A DNA stretch of 59,144 nt from a virus. Every line of letters begins with the position of its first letter. The stretch's first letter is position 1. The stretch spans positions 1 through 59,144 of IMG/VR virus record IMGVR_UViG_3300030617_000012; one strand, written 5' to 3'. Below the pieces are notes generated by a model. The model worked only from the letters and a program-made list of their open reading frames with translations, did not search any database and had not been told where the DNA came from. The translations under genes and the position numbers were made by a program. Shown piece after piece: positions 17,515-26,041 of the stretch.

Positions 17515-18669
17515 ATGTTTCAGTTGAAAAATTTTGCGTCCATCGTCAATTCGATGGTGAACCGGATGAAGGCGACGCAGAGCAAGGTTACTGACTACAA
17601 CGTCGGCGCCGTCGCGCGCACGCTCGTGGAAGCGCCGGCCGCAGAGATTGACGAGCTTTACCAGCAAATGTTCAACGGGCTGCAGGAAGCCATCCCGGTT
17701 GCGGTGTTCAACTCGTTTAACTTCCCAGCACTCCAGGCACAGTCAGCGTCCGGTCTTGTGCAGGTGACGATCGCCTCGCAGCCGACGGCTGTCTTGGTTT
17801 CGGCAGGCACGGCCTTCACGCCGACCGGGACGAGCAGCAACGTCTATCAGTCCGCGGCGGACGTGGTTATCCCGGCTGGAAGCACGACGGTCAATATTCA
17901 GGTTGCATGCACGGTCACGGGTTCGACTGGCAATTTGCCGCAGAATCAGACCTTCGCTCTGTCGCCACAACCTACCGGTTTCGTCGGCGCAGTAAATGCG
18001 AACTCGTTTGTCAATGGGCAGAACGCGGAAACGCCTGCCGAGCAGCTTATCCGTTTCAATAATTACATCTCGACTCTCGCTCGCGGGACCGTCGCGGCTC
18101 TGTCTTATGGTCTCTCCACCGTCAATCTGACGGATGCGATGGGGAACATCACGGAAAAGGTCGCGCTATCGCTGATTGACGAGCCATACACGTACGACGC
18201 TACAAAGCCGATAGCGCTTGTCAACTGCTACATCCACAACGGCGTGGGCGGCACGTCGGGAGCGCTGCTCGCGCAGGCGGTCAACGTCATCGCGGGCTAC
18301 GTGAATGCACTGGGAACGAAGATCCCGGGGTATAAGGCCGCTGGCGTAAAGACGAACGTCTTTATCGCGACTGAGGTCCCGCTCCCGGTGACGGCCACGG
18401 TGACAATCGCGCCGGGATACGTGTGGAGCAACATCCAGCCGCTTGTTTCTGCCGCGATCTTCTCGTATCTGCAAGGACTGACCATCGGCAATAGCGGGAG
18501 CACTGTCGCCGGAACCGACCCCGTCGGAACGGCGGTGGCCGCTCAGATCAGCAAACTCGCCATGAACATCCCTGGAGTGACGAACTACGTTTCGGCATTC
18601 ACCGACACGCTCGCGGAGACCGGCAATAAGAACATGCCGGGCACGATCACGCTGACTCAGGGGACCTAA
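17515..18669 (+). CDS. Baseplate J-like protein
   Basis: 384 aa behind TAAGGAATTCG. Has the J family pattern: an N-terminal helical region with DYNVGAVARTLVEAPAAEID (about 27-46), a central beta domain (SASGLVQVTIASQPTAVLVSAGTAFT) and a C-terminal part GTAVAAQISKLAMNIPGV. It builds the baseplate ring with the gp25-like and gpI-like proteins on either side. The next gene begins right after the stop. Confidence 0.85.
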   Translation: MFQLKNFASIVNSMVNRMKATQSKVTDYNVGAVARTLVEAPAAEIDELYQQMFNGLQEAIPVAVFNSFNFPALQAQSASGLVQVTIASQPTAVLVSAGTAFTPTGTSSNVYQSAADVVIPAGSTTVNIQVACTVTGSTGNLPQNQTFALSPQPTGFVGAVNANSFVNGQNAETPAEQLIRFNNYISTLARGTVAALSYGLSTVNLTDAMGNITEKVALSLIDEPYTYDATKPIALVNCYIHNGVGGTSGALLAQAVNVIAGYVNALGTKIPGYKAAGVKTNVFIATEVPLPVTATVTIAPGYVWSNIQPLVSAAIFSYLQGLTIGNSGSTVAGTDPVGTAVAAQISKLAMNIPGVTNYVSAFTDTLAETGNKNMPGTITLTQGT

Positions 18670-19785
18670 ATGCAGCTTACACAAACCCTGCTTGGCTACC
18701 TGAATCGCGTCTTTAACAAAGACCCGGCACGCGTGCTCGCCATGTCGTTCAACCACGTCTATCCGATGTCGTGGCAGGTGCAGGATGGCGTCCTGACGAC
18801 GCAGGTTCTCGACGGCGGCTACGGCGCGAACCTGACTATTGACCTGACTCAGTACACGTTTGCTCAACTCGTCAACTATATCGCTGCACAGCCGGGCTAC
18901 GTCACGCCATACCTCGCGCCGTCAATGGCTGGCATCTCTGCGGCTGCGCTTTTGGACGCATCCGGGAGCGTCACTCCGAGCGACCTGCCGCAGCCCATGT
19001 ATGCCTACACGAGCGTGTTGTGGGCGTACCTCGAATGCAATGCTGCAGAACTCGAACTCGCTGCCGCGCAGATCGCGAACCTGCCGGCGGAAATGAGCAC
19101 AACTACGGCCGATACGATTTGGCTCGATGTGCTGGGGACCTATTACAAAGTCCCGCGTAACCCGGGCGAAGAGGATTCGGCATACGGTCCCCGCATCATT
19201 GCAAGTGTGCTTCGCCCGATGAGCAATAACGTCGCAATGGAACTCGCCATTACGACGTTCACGGGCCAAGACACAACCGTTACGGACGTGGTGCTGCCAG
19301 GCGTGACGGGGAATGTCTATAACGCCGACTTCATCCATAACGGGGCTATCCTTTATGACGCGGTTTCGACGCCCGTCTACGGGCTGTTTGACGTTGAGTA
19401 TGGCTACGACATTATCAACGGCCAAGACCCGACTACGTTCGCGCAAACCATCACAGCGCTCATCAACACGCTGCGCGCTGCCGGGGCACACCTGCGCGAC
19501 CTATCGCTGATCGGATCGAACCTGAGCGATAGCCTGACGCCACCGACGGACTTGTTCTCGATGATCGAAGTAGTCGCTCCGTTCGCTGACTCGCTGACGC
19601 AGCCGACGGATTCGATGTCGGTTATTAGTGTCAAGTCGGTGCCGTTTGCGGACGCGCTCGTGCCGCCAGACGACACGGATGGAATGGTACTGAGCATTCA
19701 ATACAACTACGCGTATAACGGCGTCCGGACGCATAACGGAATCGCTACCTATGACAGTGGAACGACGGAAGTAGACACGCTCTAA
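18670..19785 (+). CDS. Baseplate gpI-like protein with C-terminal repeats
   Basis: 371 aa, starting directly after the J stop with AGGGGACC upstream. Residues 1-275 fit tail protein I (SFNHVYPMSWQVQDGV, TADTIWLDVLGTYYKVPRNP). The C-terminus holds three short repeats around (S/A)DSLTPPTD (about 285-340), probably a flexible connector to fibres. The last 25 residues are Tyr/Asn-rich. Confidence 0.7.
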   Translation: MQLTQTLLGYLNRVFNKDPARVLAMSFNHVYPMSWQVQDGVLTTQVLDGGYGANLTIDLTQYTFAQLVNYIAAQPGYVTPYLAPSMAGISAAALLDASGSVTPSDLPQPMYAYTSVLWAYLECNAAELELAAAQIANLPAEMSTTTADTIWLDVLGTYYKVPRNPGEEDSAYGPRIIASVLRPMSNNVAMELAITTFTGQDTTVTDVVLPGVTGNVYNADFIHNGAILYDAVSTPVYGLFDVEYGYDIINGQDPTTFAQTITALINTLRAAGAHLRDLSLIGSNLSDSLTPPTDLFSMIEVVAPFADSLTQPTDSMSVISVKSVPFADALVPPDDTDGMVLSIQYNYAYNGVRTHNGIATYDSGTTEVDTL

Positions 19786-19793
19786 TCGATGTG

Positions 19794-19801
19794 TCGTGAC
19801 G
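19794..19801 (+). promoter_or_regulatory. TCGTGACG late motif
   Basis: TCGTGACG followed by CGAGACTGG, 40 bases before the ATG at 19842, in the gap that opens the tail fibre module. Confidence 0.5.
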
Positions 19802-19841
19802 CGAGACTGGTCCTCATCTACTAGAGAGGGTCAGTCTGACC

Positions 19842-20330
19842 ATGCAACTTAATGAGCGTATCAAGCGCGCCCTTGCGGGCTTCGCGCTTCACGACACCCT
19901 GAAGCCGCCGACCGGCAGGCTGGTCTATGACGTTCGCCGCGGCGGCAAGCTCATTGAGCATGTTGACGACAACAACCTGATCGTTATCGGCTCGCAGCCC
20001 ACGCACGCCGCGCTGCTCGGCGGAAACGTAGCGAACAACTCCGTCACCAAGTTCGGCGTCGGCACGAACGCGACCGCGCCAGTCTTCGGCAATACGGGCC
20101 TGACAGGTCAATACGCGAACGCGCTTACGGGCGTGAGCTATCCGGCCAGCAACCAGGTCCAGTTCTCTTTCGCGATGGGCTCGGCAGACGTTTCCGCATT
20201 CGGCATGGCGATTTCCGAATTCGGCCTTCTGACTCAATCTGGCGTCCTGTACGCGCGCAAGACGCGCACGCAGCCCCTCAACTTTGCAAGCGATATCGCA
20301 TTCAGCGGTACGTGGACCATTTCCTTCTAA
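19842..20330 (+). CDS. Tail fibre-associated protein
   Basis: 162 aa with GAGAGGGTCAG upstream. A charged N-terminus (LNERIKRALAGFALHDTLKP) precedes a beta-rich body (VTKFGVGTNATAPVFGNTGL, SAFGMAISEFGLLTQSG) and an end typical of fibre-linked proteins (FASDIAFSGTWTISF). It may attach the fibre to the baseplate; the family is not certain. Confidence 0.6.
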   Translation: MQLNERIKRALAGFALHDTLKPPTGRLVYDVRRGGKLIEHVDDNNLIVIGSQPTHAALLGGNVANNSVTKFGVGTNATAPVFGNTGLTGQYANALTGVSYPASNQVQFSFAMGSADVSAFGMAISEFGLLTQSGVLYARKTRTQPLNFASDIAFSGTWTISF

Positions 20331-20340
20331 GGGGTGAAGC

Positions 20341-22299
20341 GTGACCGCTGCCGTACTTCCGGAAATTAATAATTACGACCTTACGGTCTACCAGATTCAG
20401 CTTTCCGATCCGGTGCAGGGATACAACCCCGCCAATCCGAACACCGCGGCGAATCAGGGGCTGTCAAACCAAGCCGCGCTGAATCTCGCGAACCGCACGA
20501 ACTGGCTTTACAACACCATCAATAGCATCCTCGATGGGGGTGTCGTTCCGACCGGTCTCGCGCCGCTGCTTAGCCCGGAATTTGAGGGAACCCCGACTGC
20601 GCCTACCGCGCCGCTCGGTGACAACTCGCTGAAGCTGTCCACGACTGCGTTTGTGCAGGGCACTCTTGCTGGCGTGCTCGCGCTGAGCGTCGCGGGTGGC
20701 ACGAACGTGGCCCTGAGCGCCGTGCAGGCTGGTAACGGCATCCTGAATTTCACTGGCGGTCTGACGGCGAACATTGCAGTCATCCTGCCGAGCACGTCGG
20801 GCAAGTGGATCGTTGCAAACAACACGACTGGCGCGTTCTCGCTGACGGTGAAGACCGCGGCGGGGACTGGTGTGGCCGTGACGCAGGGCAAGTTCGTTGA
20901 GATCTTCGGCGACGGCACGAACGTCTATCTCGCGACGAACGACTTCTCGAATATCCAGCTTACGGGCGTATCTACTTCGACCACGCCTCCTGTCGGCGAT
21001 CAGACGACGAAGATTGCGACGACGGCATTCGCATACCAACTGAAGAACGGCGTTATCCCTGTCCCGGTCGGCGGCGGTGCAAACGTCGCCCTGACGCCCG
21101 CGCAGTACGGCAACGGGATTCTGCTATTGCAGGGCGCTCTGACGGCGGCCATCGAGGTCATCATCCCGGCGCAGGGCGGCCAGTACGTGGTTGCAAATGA
21201 AACCACTGGCGCGTTCGGTTTGACGATGGGCTGCGGTGGCGCTGGCACGACGGCGACCATCCCGCAAGGGCAGTCGGTTATTGTCTACTGCGACGGCACG
21301 AACACCGTTCTGGCGGGCGCTGCATCGTCTAGCTCGTTCGCTATCCACACCTTCACGGCGACGGCGGCACAGACCACGTTTGCCTGCTCGTACACGCCCG
21401 GCAACATCCTCGTCATCCAGAACGGATCGACGCTCGGCGCGACGGACTTCACGGCGACCGACGGTGCGAACGTAGTTCTGGCGACTGGCGCTAAAGTTGG
21501 CGACGGAGTCCAGGTAATCGCCTTCGCATCCTTCACGGTCGCCAACGCCGTGACGACCTCCGGCGCGACGATGATCGGCCCGATGAACCTAGTCGGCGGC
21601 GATACCGGCGTGACCGCAGCCCAGTTCGATGCAACTACGAAGTTGTCAACGAACGCTTTCGTGCAGCGTGCGCTTGGGAACTTTTCGAATCAGCCGCAAT
21701 ACAACACGAGCCAAGTCCTTAGTCCGGCGCAAGCAGGGAATCTGATCGTTGCGTACGGAACCGCCACGATGGGATTTACTCTTCCCCTCACTTCGACGGT
21801 CCCTCTCGGGGCTGCATATTACTTTTGGTCGAATAACACCAACGCCAGCGGTGTCACGATCGCCTGTTCTGGTTCCGACGTTTTCCAGGTGAATAGCGGC
21901 ACTTCGACTGCTATAGCAATCAGGTCTGGCGATTCGTTCTTCATCGCGAAGGGCGGAAATGGGCAATGGATTGCATTTGGCGGGACCTTGCAGCTTGGTT
22001 CTTCTAGTCCGTTCGCTGCATCCGTCACTGCCAACGGCTATCAGAAGCTCCCTAGCGGGCTAATTCTCCAGTGGGGAGTTTCCAGCAGCATGGTGGCTGG
22101 TGGCTTTGTCTCAGTAACGTTTCCTTTGGCCTTCCCAACCACTGTTTTAACGGGCGGGGCTTTCACTCCAATGTCGAGCGGAACCACTTCGACTCCCACG
22201 GCCGTAGGGGTGAATTACACCGGAAAAACAGGATTTACGCTTATTGCCCAAGGCCCCGGTGCTGTCGGTGCAACGCCATGGTTCGCATTGGGCTATTAA
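20341..22299 (+). CDS. Tail fibre / receptor-binding protein A
   Basis: 652 aa, starting at GTG 20341 with AAGGGGTGAAG. The N-terminal 90 residues are the attachment domain (QAALNLANRTNWLYNTINS). There follow repeats ending in PLGDNSLKLSTTAFVQ, PVGDQTTKIATTAFA and a third in VTAAQFDATTKLSTNAFVQ, the usual trimeric fibre repeats. The C-terminus (about 560-652, NGYQKLPSGLILQWG and ending PWFALGY) matches gp53-like receptor-binding tips. A chaperone gene follows after 9 bases. Confidence 0.85.
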   Translation: MTAAVLPEINNYDLTVYQIQLSDPVQGYNPANPNTAANQGLSNQAALNLANRTNWLYNTINSILDGGVVPTGLAPLLSPEFEGTPTAPTAPLGDNSLKLSTTAFVQGTLAGVLALSVAGGTNVALSAVQAGNGILNFTGGLTANIAVILPSTSGKWIVANNTTGAFSLTVKTAAGTGVAVTQGKFVEIFGDGTNVYLATNDFSNIQLTGVSTSTTPPVGDQTTKIATTAFAYQLKNGVIPVPVGGGANVALTPAQYGNGILLLQGALTAAIEVIIPAQGGQYVVANETTGAFGLTMGCGGAGTTATIPQGQSVIVYCDGTNTVLAGAASSSSFAIHTFTATAAQTTFACSYTPGNILVIQNGSTLGATDFTATDGANVVLATGAKVGDGVQVIAFASFTVANAVTTSGATMIGPMNLVGGDTGVTAAQFDATTKLSTNAFVQRALGNFSNQPQYNTSQVLSPAQAGNLIVAYGTATMGFTLPLTSTVPLGAAYYFWSNNTNASGVTIACSGSDVFQVNSGTSTAIAIRSGDSFFIAKGGNGQWIAFGGTLQLGSSSPFAASVTANGYQKLPSGLILQWGVSSSMVAGGFVSVTFPLAFPTTVLTGGAFTPMSSGTTSTPTAVGVNYTGKTGFTLIAQGPGAVGATPWFALGY

Positions 22300-22308
22300 G
22301 GAAATATC

Positions 22309-22749
22309 ATGAGCCAAAAATACGCACACCTTAACGCCGATCGCTTTGTCATCGGCTTCTATAGCGACGAGTGGCACGGTGATTCAATTCCCGCTGGCGC
22401 AGTCGCTATCGATGACGAACACCACGTCGAATTGCTTGAGGGGCAGTCCGCTGGCAAGCGCATGAAGCTGGATGACAAGGGCATGCCGCTTCTCGTTGAT
22501 CCTGCGCCGCAGACTGTCGATGAACTCGCCGCGTCGATGCGCGTGCAACGCAATGCGGCTCTCGCAGAGAGCGATTGGCTTGTATCGCGTCACCAGGACG
22601 AATCGCTTTTCGCCGCGTCAACCACGTTGACGAAAGCGCAGGCCGCATCGCTCGGAGCGTACCGGAAGGCATTGCGCGATCTCCCGGCCTCGGAGGGCTT
22701 CCCTAGCGTCGCGCTGCCGGCTGCACCTGACTTCATTGGAGCCAAATAA
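22309..22749 (+). CDS. Tail fibre assembly chaperone A
   Basis: 146 aa. The N-terminal domain (SQKYAHLNADRFVIGFYSDE) is followed by the family C-terminus RVQRNAALAESDWLVSRHQD and AYRKALRDLPA, typical of fibre assembly proteins that help the fibre tip trimerise. The last base of its stop overlaps the next start (TAATG). Confidence 0.8.
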   Translation: MSQKYAHLNADRFVIGFYSDEWHGDSIPAGAVAIDDEHHVELLEGQSAGKRMKLDDKGMPLLVDPAPQTVDELAASMRVQRNAALAESDWLVSRHQDESLFAASTTLTKAQAASLGAYRKALRDLPASEGFPSVALPAAPDFIGAK

Positions 22750-23498
22750 TGGGTACTCGCTCAGCAGTTCTCGCGGCACTCGCTGCGCTTCTCTCAGGTG
22801 ACGGGGCGGGCAATGTACTGCTCGACCAGTCCCCGCCCCAGTTTGATAACTCGCTGAAGCTGGCGACCACTGCCGCAATGGTTCGGCAGGGTCTGCAAGC
22901 CTCGGGGATCTTCTCGTTCAATGTCAATACGGCATTGACAGCGGCTCATATGGGAGGCGTTGCTTATTCATATGGTGCAAGCGCATTAGCATTCAATCTT
23001 CCTCCCGCTGGGTCGTCTGCTTTCCCGTTGGGCTCCAAGATCAGCGTTTTGAATGCAGGGGCGCAGTCGCTGACGGTTACTCCTGTCGGCAGTGACAAAA
23101 TTAATATCGGCGGCCTTACCCCTGCTAACGTCATTGTTCAACCCCAAGACACAGTTGATTTCACCTGGAACGGCGGGTCATGGTTCGTTACGGGTGGCAG
23201 CGCAATGTTGGCTAACTCGGGGCTGTTCGCTGCATCTTTAGGTACCACCGGATATCAAAAACTGCCTGGCGGTTTAATTATTCAGTGGGGTACGTCGACT
23301 GTCGCCTCAACCGGAACCGCCGTCACATTCCCGATTGCCTTCACGAATGCAACCCTCAACGCGGGGATCACTCTTTTTGGGTCTACTTCGGCGACGGTTG
23401 CCTATGCATCACTCAGTTCTATTTCTTCCAAAACCGGTATGACGCTTTACTGCAATACCGCCTCCCAGTCGGCACTTTGGTTTGCAATCGGATACTAA
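22749..23498 (+). CDS. Second, short tail fibre tip protein B
   Basis: 249 aa. It lacks the long N-terminal repeats of fibre A but has one DNSLKLATTAAMVRQ repeat and the same gp53-like C-terminus (GYQKLPGGLIIQWGTS, ending ALWFAIGY). It looks like a second receptor-binding tip gene. It shares the chaperone cassette layout of fibre A, and its DNA is clearly diverged from it. It could be a separate short fibre or an alternative tip. Confidence 0.75.
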   Translation: MGTRSAVLAALAALLSGDGAGNVLLDQSPPQFDNSLKLATTAAMVRQGLQASGIFSFNVNTALTAAHMGGVAYSYGASALAFNLPPAGSSAFPLGSKISVLNAGAQSLTVTPVGSDKINIGGLTPANVIVQPQDTVDFTWNGGSWFVTGGSAMLANSGLFAASLGTTGYQKLPGGLIIQWGTSTVASTGTAVTFPIAFTNATLNAGITLFGSTSATVAYASLSSISSKTGMTLYCNTASQSALWFAIGY

Positions 23499-23500
23499 TC

Positions 23501-24232
23501 ATGGGTCAAAAATCCGCAGCATATAACGCGCAAGGCGCGATCACGGCATACTACGACTCGGTTGATAGTCCCGTTCCGGCTGGCGTCAATGCGATCGACA
23601 TCACTGAAGCGCAATGGCAGACGTGTATTTCGACGCAAGGCTATACGGTGGAGAACGGCGTGCTTGTCGCGCCTGTTCCGCCGAACGAAGCAGAGTTGCT
23701 CGCTGCTGCGCAGGCGGCTCAATCCGCTGTTTTGTCGGCTGCCTGCGCAGCGGCCATCGTCGCTGGGTTCCAATCATCGGCGCTCGGAACTCCGTACACC
23801 TATCCGGCTAAGACGACGGACCAACAGAACCTCTCTGCTTCGATCATCGCGGCGCTACTCGCCAACGGTTCGGCCATGCCGTGGATGGCCGATACGGTGT
23901 TGGAGGCGGGGCAGATCGTTGCTACTGGCGGCCAGCTTTATACGTGCGTGGTTTCGGGTCCGACGGGTTCGGCAGCCCCGGCGTGGCCTACGGCGGCCGG
24001 TCGGATCGTCAATGACGGCGGGGCGCAGTGGGAACTCTGGACTACGCCGTTCTGGTGCGAAGACGCGGCTGGAAATTGGGCGTTTGTGAACCACACGTCG
24101 CCGCAGATTCAGAAGGTCGGCGTCGATGCGAAGCAGGCCATTCTCGCCAGCATGGCAACCAACGTTTATCTCGCAACGCAGGTCGCCGAAGCGACGACGG
24201 TTGCTGCTGTGCAAGCTATCGTTTGGCCGTAA
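23501..24232 (+). CDS. Tail fibre assembly chaperone B (DUF4376-like)
   Basis: 243 aa from ATG 23501, two bases after the fibre B stop; no Shine-Dalgarno, so probably translationally coupled. The N-terminal domain (QKSAAYNAQGAITAYYDSV) is like chaperone A, but the middle and C-terminus differ: a DUF4376-like helical part (SACAAAIVAGFQSSALGTPY, KTTDQQNLSASIIAAL) and a Trp-rich module (QLYTCVVSGPTGSAAPAWP) resembling carbohydrate-binding folds. Confidence 0.7.
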   Translation: MGQKSAAYNAQGAITAYYDSVDSPVPAGVNAIDITEAQWQTCISTQGYTVENGVLVAPVPPNEAELLAAAQAAQSAVLSAACAAAIVAGFQSSALGTPYTYPAKTTDQQNLSASIIAALLANGSAMPWMADTVLEAGQIVATGGQLYTCVVSGPTGSAAPAWPTAAGRIVNDGGAQWELWTTPFWCEDAAGNWAFVNHTSPQIQKVGVDAKQAILASMATNVYLATQVAEATTVAAVQAIVWP

Positions 24233-24240
24233 TCGTGACG
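24233..24240 (+). promoter_or_regulatory. TCGTGACG late motif
   Basis: TCGTGACG directly after the chaperone B stop codon and 3 bases before a perfect 13-bp hairpin. Confidence 0.5.
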
Positions 24241-24243
24241 TGA

Positions 24244-24274
24244 GGATGCACCTATGGCTCTCATAGGTGCATCC
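24244..24274 (+). promoter_or_regulatory. Perfect 13-bp hairpin before lysis-side gene
   Basis: GGATGCACCTATG and CATAGGTGCATCC pair without a mismatch across GCTCT. No U run follows, so it is not a standard terminator. The ATG at 24275 comes immediately after the hairpin. It may be an RNase III site or a translation control element, or a DNA recognition site. Confidence 0.7.
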
Positions 24275-24541
24275 ATGTCTCGATATCTCTGGAACCTCCT
24301 CCTGCTTCTGGATCAGTCCGTCAACACGGTCACTGGCCCGCTCTTGAACCTCATCCTGCGCCCTGTTGCTACGGCTCGCTTCGGCGCTCCCGGCGAAACG
24401 CTGTCGTCCGTATTCGGTAAGAACGTGGATGCGGACGCGTGCTCTGGCTGCAAATTAATTTGCAAGATCCTCAATCTGATTCAGTCCGGCCATTGCCAAA
24501 AAAGCATTGAACCGTATGAGGGTTCGGACGCTGATTCGTGA
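24275..24541 (+). CDS. Small Cys-containing protein of the lysis region
   Basis: 88 aa from ATG 24275 (MSRYLWNLLLLLDQSVNTVTG); an in-frame ATG at 24254 lies inside the hairpin. A hydrophobic N-terminal helix (residues 4-20), then GETLSSVFGKN and three closely spaced Cys (ACSGCKLIC) plus one later Cys. Similar small proteins sit just before lysis genes in other proteobacterial phages, with unknown function. The stop overlaps another TCGTGA-type motif. Confidence 0.65.
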   Translation: MSRYLWNLLLLLDQSVNTVTGPLLNLILRPVATARFGAPGETLSSVFGKNVDADACSGCKLICKILNLIQSGHCQKSIEPYEGSDADS

Positions 24542-24543
24542 TG
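24536..24543 (+). promoter_or_regulatory. TCGTGATG late motif (variant)
   Basis: TCGTGATG then TCAGCATG, overlapping the stop of the gene ending at 24541 and 73 bases before the next start. Confidence 0.4.
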
Positions 24544-24616
24544 TCAGCATGTAATTCAAGCCGCAGGGCGCCGATCAATCGCGCCCTGCCTTGACGACTT
24601 GCTTCCGGAACTTGAA

Positions 24617-25036
24617 ATGGATTGGATCGCCTCATCGCCGTACGTTTGCCTCGCCCTGACTGCGGTTATGGGCGTGGGGGCTTATTTTTTTACCCGCCTC
24701 CAAAAGGAAGTGGACCGGCAACAAACGAAGGCTGAGACGCTGGACAAGAACTTCGAGAACGCCATGCTTGCGCTTCGGACGGACTTCTCGAATCAGATCA
24801 ACACCGTGCGGAACGACTCCACAAATCAACTCAGCGCTCTCCGTGACAATCTCGCCTCTCACCGTCTCCACGTCGCTGAAACCTACGTGACAAATGACGG
24901 GCTCACGAAGGCCGTCTCGAACCTGAACACCACGATTGAACGGCTTATTGAAGTCGTAAATTCCAGCGCGCAGGAGACCCGCACAGTGGTCTCCGAAATG
25001 CATCGCCGCATCGATAGCAAGGCCGATAAATCATGA
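24617..25036 (+). CDS. Single-TM coiled-coil protein
   Basis: 139 aa from ATG 24617 (MDWIASSPYVCLALTAVMGV). One transmembrane helix (about residues 6-27) is followed by a long coiled coil (about 30-139, e.g. RLQKEVDRQQTKAETLDKNF). It stands directly before the endolysin and overlaps it (ATGA). A membrane-bound lysis accessory or holin partner is possible; no family was identified. Confidence 0.6.
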   Translation: MDWIASSPYVCLALTAVMGVGAYFFTRLQKEVDRQQTKAETLDKNFENAMLALRTDFSNQINTVRNDSTNQLSALRDNLASHRLHVAETYVTNDGLTKAVSNLNTTIERLIEVVNSSAQETRTVVSEMHRRIDSKADKS

Positions 25037-25683
25037 TCCTGTCTATTGCAAATCTCCAAGCGGGATGCGGAGCCAATTCAGCCAACGCTGCCAAGTGGCT
25101 TTCTTTCATCCAGGCCGCGTGCGACGCGTACCAGATCAATACCCCGCTGCGCCTCGCTGCTTTCCTCGCGACTATCGGCGTCGAATCGGAATACCTGACG
25201 ACGGCTCAGGAGAATCTCAATTACAGCGCTCAGGGTCTCGCCGACACGTGGCCGCACCTGTTTGCCATTAACGGAGCGCCGAACGTCCTGGCGAACCAAT
25301 ACGCGCACCAGCCTGTGAAGATCGCGAACACGGCCTATGCCAACGAAAACGGCAATGGGCCGGTGGCGAGTGGTGACGGATACAACTTCCGGGGGCAGGG
25401 CCTCATTCAACTGACGGGCCGCTCGAACTACTCGCTCGCGATGATGGGCTTGAGCCTTGATCTTCTGGAGCATCCGGAACTGCTGCAGATCCCAGCGAAC
25501 GCAGCGCTCGTGTCCGGGTGGTTCTGGTCGAACGGGAATTTGAACGCGCTGGCCGATTCCAGGCAGTTCACGGCGATCTGCAAATACGTGAACTGCGGAA
25601 ACCCGAATTCGCCCACCACGCCGAACAACATGCCTGAGCGCCTCGCGCTCTACGCCGCGGCATGCACGTCACTGGGGTGCTGA
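25033..25683 (+). CDS. Endolysin, glycoside hydrolase family 19 (chitinase-like)
   Basis: 216 aa. Cleaves the glycan backbone of peptidoglycan. Shows the GH19 fold signatures: the catalytic Glu in FLATIGVESEYLTTAQENLN (about 50-70), FRGQGLIQLTGRSNY (about 118-132) and the closing SGWFWSNGNLNALAD. There is no signal peptide or SAR helix, so it depends on a holin for export. It overlaps the preceding TM gene by four bases; the holin-like gene follows after one base. Confidence 0.85.
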   Translation: MILSIANLQAGCGANSANAAKWLSFIQAACDAYQINTPLRLAAFLATIGVESEYLTTAQENLNYSAQGLADTWPHLFAINGAPNVLANQYAHQPVKIANTAYANENGNGPVASGDGYNFRGQGLIQLTGRSNYSLAMMGLSLDLLEHPELLQIPANAALVSGWFWSNGNLNALADSRQFTAICKYVNCGNPNSPTTPNNMPERLALYAAACTSLGC

Positions 25684-25684
25684 T

Positions 25685-26041
25685 ATGTGGGGATTCGTCA
25701 ACCAGTTAATTCCGCGCTTCCCGCGTCTGGCGATGGTTATGCGGCATATCACCACGGAATCCGATGGTGAGTCGTATGACTTGGTCCGTGTTCTGGCGTT
25801 TGCCTTCGGTCTGAGTTTCGCCATTGGCGGCATGGGCGGCATTGGTTTGATCGTAGCGTGGGGCCTCTACCAGTTCATGCACCACACGCTCGATGTGGGG
25901 GTCTTCTCAACGGCCCTCGCGACATTTTTCGGGGCGTTCGCCGCAGGCTGCGCAACGCTTATCCCCGCCATCGGGTTCGCGCTCGCGAAGCGCGCGCAAG
26001 GTGAGGGGCCTAGTAAGCCTGATGACAGGGGTAATCAATGA
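25685..26041 (+). CDS. Holin-like membrane protein
   Basis: 118 aa with two hydrophobic helices (about 33-62 and 72-101), a basic C-terminus (KRAQGEGPSKPDDRGNQ) and an N-terminal region rich in Arg/Phe. Its place between endolysin and spanins supports a holin that permeabilises the inner membrane. Its stop overlaps the i-spanin start (ATGA). Confidence 0.65.
   Translation: MWGFVNQLIPRFPRLAMVMRHITTESDGESYDLVRVLAFAFGLSFAIGGMGGIGLIVAWGLYQFMHHTLDVGVFSTALATFFGAFAAGCATLIPAIGFALAKRAQGEGPSKPDDRGNQ

Noticed and set aside
20341-24232. Invertible tail fibre segment of the Gin/Hin type
   Set aside because: Both fibre tips are in the same orientation, and I found no inverted 26-bp crossover-like sites around them.
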